Assembly (NCBI RefSeq): GCF_910589235.1
Contig: NW_025813666.1
Coordinates: forward strand, 1-64,000
DNA from: Vespa crabro
Lineage: Eukaryota; Arthropoda; Insecta; Hymenoptera; Vespidae
Reading direction: 5' to 3'
Length of the DNA stretch: 64,000 nt
Below the pieces are notes generated by a model, which saw only the letters and a list, made by a program, of their open reading frames with translations, was not told the origin of the DNA and searched no databases. A program made the position numbers and the translations under genes. Below are positions 50,791 through 61,020 of this stretch, in pieces; position 1 is the first letter of the stretch; every line of letters starts with the position of its first letter.

Positions 50791-53518
50791 ACTATGTTTA
50801 AATACGCGTTTTCATATGATAATTGTCGAAAAACGTAATCGACATACGCGAATTTCGGTATATGCGAAGATAAAATCGTGAAATCTTTAATAATACTTGT
50901 GCCACAGTTAGAAAAATGTTACCAATCGATTCAGAACATTGCATTTCATAAGATCAAACATCTATTTTATATTGGAATCAAAGTTTTTAACATTCTTTCA
51001 TATCGTATATACGATTTTTCGCTCATATACGCGTATCGTCGAAAAACGAAAACTTGAAATCTCGTTCAATTTCAATGATTTTATATTCTATCGATGCAGA
51101 ATAAAGAATATAACAAGAATATAACGTTTTTACTATGTTTAAATACGCGTTTTCATATGATAATTGTCGAAAAACGTAATCGACATACGCGAATTTCGGT
51201 ATATGCGAAGATAAAATCGTGAAATCTTTAATAATACTTGTGCCACAGTTAGAAAAATGTTTCCAATCGATTCAGAACATTGCATTTCATAAGATCAAAC
51301 ATCTATTTTATATTGGAATCAAAGTTTTTAACATTCTTTCATATCGTATATACGATTTTTCGCTCATATACGCGTATCGTCGAAAAACGAAAACTTGAAA
51401 TCTCGTTCAATTTCAATGATTTTATATTCTATCGATGCAGAATAAAGAATATAACAAGAATATAACGTTTTTACTATGTTTAAATACGCGTTTTCATATG
51501 ATAATTGTCGAAAAACGTAATCGACATACGCGAATTTCGGTATATGCGAAGATAAAATCGTGAAATCTTTAATAATACTTGTGCCACAGTTAGAAAAATG
51601 TTACCAATCGATTCAGAACATTGCATTTCATAAGATCAAACATCTATTTTATATTGGAATCAAAGTTTTTAACATTCTTTCATATCGTATATACGATTTT
51701 TCGCTCATATACGCGTATCGTCGAAAAACGAAAACTTGAAATCTCGTTCAATTTCAATGATTTTATATTCTATCGATGCAGAATAAAGAATATAACAAGA
51801 ATATAACGTTTTTACTATGTTTAAATACGCGTTTTCATATGATAATTGTCGAAAAACGTAATCGACATACGCGAATTTCGGTATATGCGAAGATAAAATC
51901 GTGAAATCTTTAATAATACTTGTGCCACAGTTAGAAAAATGTTACCAATCGATTCAGAACATTGCATTTCATAAGATCAAACATCTATTTTATATTGGAA
52001 TCAAAGTTTTGAACATTCTTTCATATCGTATATACGATTTTTCGCTCATATACGCGTATCGTCGAAAAACGAAAACTTGAAATCTCGTTCAATTTCAATG
52101 ATTTTATATTCTATCGATGCAGAATAAAGAATATAACAAGAATATAACGTTTTTACTATGTTTAAATACGCGTTTTCATATGATAATTGTCGAAAAACGT
52201 AATCGACATACGCGAATTTCGGTATATGCGAAGATAAAATCGTGAAATCTTTAATAATACTTGTGCCACAGTTAGAAAAATGTTACCAATCGATTCAGAA
52301 CATTGCATTTCATAAGATCAAACATCTATTTTATATTGGAATCAAAGTTTTTAACATTCTTTCATATCGTATATACGATTTTTCGCTCATATACGCGTAT
52401 CGTCGAAAAACGAAAACTTGAAATCTCGTTCAATTTCAATGATTTTATATTCTATCGATGCAGAATAAAGAATATAACAAGAATATAACGTTTTTACTAT
52501 GTTTAAATACGCGTTTTCATATGATAATTGTCGAAAAACGTAATCGACATACGCGAATTTCGGTATATGCGAAGATAAAATCGTGAAATCTTTAATAATA
52601 CTTGTGCCACAGTTAGAAAAATGTTACCAATCGATTCAGAACATTGCATTTCATAAGATCAAACATCTATTTTATATTGGAATCAAAGTTTTGAACATTC
52701 TTTCATATCGTATATACGATTTTTCGCTCATATACGCGTATCGTCGAAAAACGAAAACTTGAAATCTCGTTCAATTTCAATGATTTTATATTCTATCGAT
52801 GCAGAATAAAGAATATAACAAGAATATAACGTTTTTACTATGTTTAAATACGCGTTTTCATATGATAATTGTCGAAAAACGTAATCGACATACGCGAATT
52901 TCGGTATATGCGAAGATAAAATCGTGAAATCTTTAATAATACTTGTGCCACAGTTAGAAAAATGTTACCAATCGATTCAGAACATTGCATTTCATAAGAT
53001 CAAACATCTATTTTATATTGGAATCAAAGTTTTTAACATTCTTTCATATCGTATATACGATTTTTCGCTCATACACGCGTATCGTCGAAAAACGAAAACT
53101 TGAAATCTCGTTCAATTTCAATGATTTTATATTCTATCGATGCAGAATAAAGAATATAACAAGAATATAACGTTTTTACTATGTTTAAATACGCGTTTTC
53201 ATATGATAATTGTCGAAAAACGTAATCGACACACGCGAATTTCGGTATATGCGAAGATGAAATCGTGAAATCTTTAATAATACTTGTGCCACAGTTAGAA
53301 AAATGTTACCAATCGATTCAGAACATTGCATTTCATAAGATCAAACATCTATTTTATATTGGAATCAAAGTTTTTAACATTCTTTCATATCGTATATACG
53401 ATTTTTCGCTCATATACGCGTATCGTCGAAAAACGAAAACTTGAAATCTCGTTCAATTTCAATGATTTTATATTCTATCGATGCAGAATAAAGAATATAA
53501 CAAGAATATAACGTTTTT
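50791..53518 (+). repeat. Near-consensus monomers with alternating TTTTGAAC copies
   Basis: Eight monomers. ATGTTTCC marks the monomer near 51258. TTTTGAAC occurs at 52007 and 52689, two monomers apart, suggesting a dimer duplication of otherwise consensus monomers. One monomer has ATACACGCG (53072), and the last has CGACACACG with GATGAAATC (53227-53262). No other feature is seen. Confidence 0.75.
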
Positions 53519-55223
53519 ACTATGTTTAAATACGCGTTTTCATATGATAATTGTCGAAAAACGTAATCGACATACGCGAATTTCGGTATATGCGAAGATA
53601 AAATCGTGAAATCTTTAATAATACTTGTGCCACAGTTAGAAAAATGTTACCAATCGATTCAGAACTTTGCATTTCATAAGATCAACATCTATTTTAAATT
53701 GGAATCAAAGTTTTTAACATTCTTTCATATCGTATATACGATTTTTCGCTCATATACGCGTATCGTCGAAAAACGAAAACTTGAAATCTCGTTCAATTTC
53801 AATGATTTTATATTCTATCGATGCAGAATAAAGAATATAACAAGAATATAAGGTTTTTACTATGTTTAAATAAGCGTTTTCATATGATAATTGTCGAAAA
53901 ACGTAATCGACATACGCGAATTTCGGTATATGCGAAGATAAAATCGTGAAATCTTTAATAATACTTGTGCCACAGTTAGAAAAATGTTACCAATCGATTC
54001 AGAACATTGCATTTCATAAGATCAAACATCTATTTTATATTGGAATCAAAGTTTTTAACATTCTTTCATATCGTATATACGATTTTTCGCTCATATACGC
54101 GTATCGTCGAAAAACGAAAACTTGAAATCTCGTTCAATTTCAATGATTTTATATTCTATCGATGCAGAATAAAGAATATAACAAGAATATAACGTTTTTA
54201 CTATGTTTAAATACGCGTTTTCATATGATAATTGTCGAAAAACGTAATCGACATACGCGAATTTCGGTATATGCGACGATAAAATCGTGAAATCTTTAAT
54301 AATACTTGTGCCACAGTTAGAAAAATGTTACCAATCGATTCAGAACATTGCATTTCATAAGATCAAACATCTATTTTATATTGGAATCAAAGTTTTTTAA
54401 CATTCTTTCATATCGTATATACGATTTTTCGCTCATATACGCGTATCGTCGAAAAACGAAAACTTGAAATCTCGTTCAATTTCAATGATTTTATATTCTA
54501 TCGATGCAGAATAAAGAATATAACAAGAATATAACGTTTTTACTATGTTTAAATACGCGTTTTCATATGATAATTGTCGAAAAACGTAATCGACATACGC
54601 GAATTTCGGTATATGCTAAGATAAAATCGTGAAATCTTTAATAATACTTGTGCCACAGTTAGAAAAATGTTACCAATCGATTCAGAACATTGCATTTCAT
54701 AAGATCAAACATCTATTTTATATTGGAATCAAAGTTTTTAACATTCTTTCATATCGTATATACGATTTTTCGCTCATATACGCGTATCGTCGAAAAACGA
54801 AAACTTGAAATCTCGTTCAATTTCAATGATTTTATATTCTATCGATGCAGAATAAAGAATATAACAAGAATATAACGTTTTTACTATGTTTAAATACGCA
54901 TTTTCATATGATAATTGTCGAAAAACGTAATCGACATACGCGAATTTCGGTATATGCGAAGATAAAATCGTGAAATCTTTAATAATACTTGTGCCACAGT
55001 TAGAAAAATGTTACCAATCGATTCAGAACATTGCATTTCATAAGATCAAACGTCTATTTTATATTGGAATCAAAGTTTTTAACATTCTTTCATATCGTAT
55101 ATACGATTTTTCGCTCATATACGCGTATCGTCGAAAAACGAAAACTTGAAATCTCGTTCAATTTCAATGATTTTATATTCTATCGATGCAGAATAAAGAA
55201 TATAACAAGAATATAACGTTTTT
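53519..55223 (+). repeat. Long-range duplicate of 31.4-34.1 kb segments
   Basis: GAACTTTGC (53662), AAGGTTT with TAAGCG (53849-53875), GCGACGAT (54273) and TGCTAAG (54614) match 31519, 31708-31733, 32131 and 32471 at an offset of 22,142-22,143 bp, 65 monomers less 22 bp. The last monomer has ACGCATTTT with CAAACGTC (54896, 55048), matching 33776 and 33928 at 21,120 bp (62 monomers less 22). Private single-base indels are a lost A in ATCAACATC near 53684 and an extra T in GTTTTTTAAC near 54392; TTTTAAATTGG (53694) is also private. Confidence 0.82.
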
Positions 55224-57269
55224 ACTATGTTTAAATACGCGTTTTCATATGATAATTGTCGAAAAACGTAATCGACATACGCGAATTTCGGTATATGCGA
55301 AGATAAAATCGTGAAATCTTTAATAATACTTGTGCCACAGTTAGAAAAATGTTACCAATCGATTCAGAACATTGCATTTCATAAGATCAGACATCTATTT
55401 TATATTGGAATCAAAGTCTTTAACATTCTTTCATATCGTATATACGATTTTTCGCTCATATACGCGTATCGTCGAAAAACGAAAACTTGAAATCTCGTTC
55501 AATTTCAATGATTTTATATTCTATCGATGCAGAATAAAGAATATAACAAGAATATAACGTTTTTACTATGTTTATATACGCGTTTTCATATGATAATTGT
55601 CGAAAAACGTAATCGACATACGCGAATTTCGGTATATGCGAAGATAAAATCGTGAAATCTTTAATAATACTTGTGCCACAGTTAGAAAAATGTTACCAAT
55701 CGATTCAGAACATTGCATTGCATAAGATCAAACATCTATTTTATATTGGAATCAAAGTTTTTAACATTCTTTCATATCGTATATACGATTTTTCGCTCAT
55801 ATACGCGTATCGTCGAAAAACGAAAACTTGAAATCTCGTTCAATTTCAATGATTTTATATTCTATCGATGCAGAATAAAGAATATAACAAGAATATAACG
55901 TTTTTACTATGTTTAAATACGCGTTTTCATATGATAATTGTCGAAAAACGTAATCGACATACGCGAATTTCGGTATATGCGAAGATAAAATCGTGAAATC
56001 TTTAATAATACTTGTGCCACAGTTAGAAAAATGTTACCAATCGATTCAGAACATTGCATTTCATAAGATCAGACATCTATTTTATATTGGAATCAAAGTC
56101 TTTAACATTCTTTCATATCGTATATACGATTTTTCGCTCATATACGCGTATCGTCGAAAAACGAAAACTTGAAATCTCGTTCAATTTCAATGATTTTATA
56201 TTCTATCGATGCAGAATAAAGAATATAACAAGAATATAACGTTTTTACTATGTTTATATACGCGTTTTCATATGATAATTGTCGAAAAACGTAATCGACA
56301 TACGCGAATTTCGGTATATGCGAAGATAAAATCGTGAAATCTTTAATAATACTTGTGCCACAGTTAGAAAAATGTTACCAATCGATTCAGAACATTGCAT
56401 TGCATAAGATCAAACATCTATTTTATATTGGAATCAAAGTTTTTAACATTCTTTCATATCGTATATACGATTTTTCGCTCATATACGCGAATCGTCTAAA
56501 AACGAAAACTTGAAATCTCGTTCAATTTCAATGATTTTATATTCTATCGATGCAGAATAAAGAATATAACAAGAATATAACGTTTTTACTATGTTTAAAT
56601 ACGCGTTTTCATATGATAATTGTCGAAAAACGTAATCGACATACGCGAATTTCGGTATATGCGAAGATAAAATCGTGAAATCTTTAATAATACTTGTGCC
56701 ACAGTTAGAAAAATGTTACCAATCGATTCAGAACATTGCATTTCATAAGATCAGACATCTATTTTATATTGGAATCAAAGTCTTTAACATTCTTTCATAT
56801 CGTATATACGATTTTTCGCTCATATACGCGTATCGTCGAAAAACGAAAACTTGAAATCTCGTTCAATTTCAATGATTTTATATTCTATCGATGCAGAATA
56901 AAGAATATAACAAGAATATAACGTTTTTACTATGTTTCTATACGCGTTTTCATATGATAATTGTCGAAAAACGTAATCGACATACGCGAATTTCGGTATA
57001 TGCGAAGATAAAATCGTGAAATCTTTAATAATACTTGTGCCACAGTTAGAAAAATGTTACCAATCGATTCAGAACATTGCATTGCATAAGATCAAACATC
57101 TATTTTATATTGGAATCAAAGTTTTTAACATTCTTTCATATCGTATATACGATTTTTCGCTCATATACGCGAATCGTCTAAAAACGAAAACTTGAAATCT
57201 CGTTCAATTTCAATGATTTTATATTCTATCGATGCAGAATAAAGAATATAACAAGAATATAACGTTTTT
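55224..57269 (+). repeat. Dimeric higher-order repeat, three copies (3 x 682 bp)
   Basis: Two monomer types alternate three times. Type 1 has ATCAGACATC and AAAGTCTTTAAC (near 55386, 56068, 56750). Type 2 has ATTGCATAAG (near 55718, 56400, 57082) and an early TTTATATACG in the first two copies (55572, 56254), which is TTTCTATACG in the third (56936). Type 2 in the last two copies also has GCGAATCGTCTAAAA (56487, 57169), absent from the first. The order of changes suggests stepwise growth. Confidence 0.92.
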
Positions 57270-60200
57270 ACTATGTTTAAATACGCATTTTCATATGATA
57301 ATTGTCGAAAAACGTAATCGACATACGCGAATTTCGGTATATGCGAAGATAAAATCGTGAAATCTTTAATAATACTTGTGCCACAGTTAGAAAAATGTTA
57401 CCAATCGATTCAGAACATTGCATTTCATAAGATCAAACGTCTATTTTATATTGGAATCAAAGTTTTTAACATTCTTTCATATCGTATATACGATTTTTCG
57501 CTCATATACGCGTATCGTCGAAAAACGAAAACTTGAAATCTCGTTCAATTTCAATGATTTTATATTCTATCGATACAGAATAAAGAATATAACAAGAATA
57601 TAACGTTTTTACTATGTTTAAATACGCGTTTTCATATGATAATTGTCGAAAAACGTAATCGACATACGCGAATTTCGGTATATGCGAAGATAAAATCGTG
57701 AAATCTTTAATAATACTTGTGCCACAGTTAGAAAAATGTTACCAATCGATTCAGAACATTGCATTTCATAAGATCAAACATCTATTTTATATTGGAATCA
57801 AAGTTTTTAACATTCTTTCATATCGTATATACGATTTTTCGCTCATATACGCGTATCGTCGAAAAACGAAAACTTGAAATCTCGTTCAATTTCAATGATT
57901 TTATATTCTATCGATGCAGAATAAAGAATATAACAAGAATATAACGTTTTTACTATGTTTAAATACGCGTTTTCATATGATAATTGTCGAAAAACGTAAT
58001 CGACATACGCGAATTTCGGTATATGCGAAGATAAAATCGTGAAATCTTTAATAATACTTGTGCCACAGTTAGAAAAATGTTACCAATCGATTCAGAACAT
58101 TGCATTTCATAAGATCAAACGTCTATTTTATATTGGAATCAAAGTTTTTAACATTCTTCCATATCGTATATACGATTTTTCGCTCATATACGCGTATCGT
58201 CGAAAAACGAAAACTTGAAATCTCGTTCAATTTCAATGATTTTATATTCTATCGATGCAGAATAAAGAATATAACAAGAATATAACGTTTTTACTATGTT
58301 TAAATACGCGTTTTCATATGATAATTGTCGAAAAACGTAATCGACATACGCGAATTTCGGTATATGCGAAGATAAAATCGTGAAATCTTTAATAATACTT
58401 GTGCCACAGTTAGAAAAATGTTACCAATCGATTCAGAACATTGCATTTCATAAGATCAAACATCTATTTTATATTGGAATCAAAGTTTTTAACATTCTTT
58501 CATATCGTATATACGATTTTTCGCTCATATACGCGTATCGTCGAAAAACGAAAACTTGAAATCTCGTTCAATTTCAATGATTTTATATTCTATCGATGCA
58601 GAATAAAGAATATAACAAGAATATAACGTTTTTACTATGTTTAAATACGCGTTTTCATATGATAATTGTCGAAAAACGTAATCGACATACGCGAATTTCG
58701 GTATATGCAAAGATAAAATCGTGAAATCTTTAATAATACTTGTGCCACAGTTAGAAAAATGTTACCAATCGATTCAGAACATTGCATTTCATAAGATCAA
58801 ACATCTATTTTATATTGGAATCAAAGTTTTTAACATTCTTTCATATCGTATATACGATTTTTCGCTCATATACGCGTATCGTCGAAAAACGAAAACTTGA
58901 AATCTCGTTCAATTTCAATGATTTTGTATTCTATCGATGCAGAATAAAGAATATAACAAGAATATAACGTTTTTACTATGTTTAAATACGCGTTTTCATA
59001 TGATAATTGTCGAAAAACGTAAACGACATACGCGAATTTCGGTATATGCGACGATAAAATCGTGAAATCTTTAATAATACTTGTGCCACAGTTAGAAAAA
59101 TGTTACCAATCGATTCAGAACATTGCATTTCATAAGATCAAACATCTATTTTATATTGGAATCAAAGTTTTTAACATTCTTTCATATCGTATATACGATT
59201 TTTCGCTCATATACGCGTATCGTCGAAAAACGAAAACTTGAAATCTCGTTCAATTTCAATGATTTTATATTCTATCGATGCAGAATAAAGAATATAACAA
59301 GAATATAACGTTTTTACTATGTTTAAATACGCGTTTTCATATGATAATTGTCGAAAAACGTAATCGACATACGCGAATTTCGGTATATGCGAAGATAAAA
59401 TCGTGAAATCTTTAATAATACTTGTGCCACAGTTAGAAAAATGTTACCAATCGATTCAGAACATTGCATTTCATAAGATCAAACATCTATTTTATATTGG
59501 AATCAAAGTTTTTAACATTCTTTCATATCGTATATACGATTTTTCGCTCATATACGCGTATCGTCGAAAAACGAAAACTTGAAATCTCGTTCAATTTCAA
59601 TGATTTTATATTCTATCGATGCAGAATAAAGAATATAACAAGAATATAACGTTTTTACTATGTTTAAATACGCGTTTTCATATGATAATTGTCGAAAAAC
59701 GTAATCGACATACGCGAATTTCGGTATATGCGAAGATAAAATCGTGAAATCTTTAATAATACTTGTGCCACAGTTAGAAAAATGTTTCCAATCGATTCAG
59801 AACATTGCATTTCATAAGATCAAACATCTATTTTATATTGGAATCAAAGTTTTTAACATTCTTTCATATCGTATATACGATTTTTCGCTCATATACGCGT
59901 ATCGTCGAAAAACGAAAACTTGAAATCTCGTTCAATTTCAATGATTTTATATTCTATCGATGCAGAATAAAGAATATAACAAGAATATAACGTTTTTACT
60001 ATGTTTAAATACGCGTTTTCATATGATAATTGTCGAAAAACGTAATCGACATACGCGAATTTCGGTATATGCGAAGATAAAATCGTGAAATCTTTAATAA
60101 TACTTGTGCCACAGTTAGAAAAATGTTACCAATCGATTCAGAACATTGCATTTCATAAGATCAAACATCTATTTTATATTGGAATCAAAGTTTTGAACAT

Positions 60201-61020
60201 TCTTTCATATCGTATATACGATTTTTCGCTCATATACGCGTATCGTCGAAAAACGAAAACTTGAAATCTCGTTCAATTTCAATGATTTTATATTCTATCG
60301 ATGCAGAATAAAGAATATAACAAGAATATAACGTTTTTACTATGTTTAAATACGCGTTTTCATATGATAATTGTCGAAAAACGTAATCGACATACGCGAA
60401 TTTCGGTATATGCGAAGATAAAATCGTGAAATCTTTAATAATACTTGTGCCACAGTTAGAAAAATGTTACCAATCGATTCAGAACATGGCATTTCATAAG
60501 ATCAAACATCTATTTTATATTGGAATCAAAGTTTTTAACATTCTTTCATATCGTATATACGATTTTTCGCTCATATACGCGTATCGTCGAAAAACGAAAA
60601 CTTGAAATCTCGTTCAATTTCAATGATTTTATATTCTATCGATGCAGAATAAAGAATATAACAAGAATATAACGTTTTTACTATGTTTAAATACGCGTTT
60701 TCATATGATAATTGTCGAAAAACGTAATCGACATACGCGAATTTCGGTATATGCGAAGATAAAATCGTGAAATCTTTAATAATACTTGTGCCACAGTTAG
60801 AAAAATGTTACCAATCGATTCAGAACATTGCATTTCATAAGAGCAAACATCTATTTTATATTGGAATCAAAGTTTTTAACATTCTTTCATATCGTATATA
60901 CGATTTTTCGCTCATATACGCGTATCGTCGAAAAACGAAAACTTGAAATCTCGTTCAATTTCAATGATTTTATATTCTATCGATGCAGAATAAAGAATAT
61001 AACAAGAATATAACGTTTTT
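57270..61020 (+). repeat. 11-monomer unit (3751 bp), right family, copy 1
   Basis: Markers in order: ACGCATTTT (57285), CAAACGTC (57435), CGATACAG (57571), CAAACGTC with CTTCCATATC (58117, 58156), TATGCAAAG (58704), GATTTTGTATTC (58920), CGTAAACGAC with GCGACGAT (59018-59053), ATGTTTCC (59783), TTTTGAAC (60191), ACATGGC (60484) and AGAGCAAAC (60841). All from CAAACGTC to TTTTGAAC, except the private TATGCAAAG, return 3751 bp later. The preceding monomer differs, so the unit starts near here. Confidence 0.88.
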
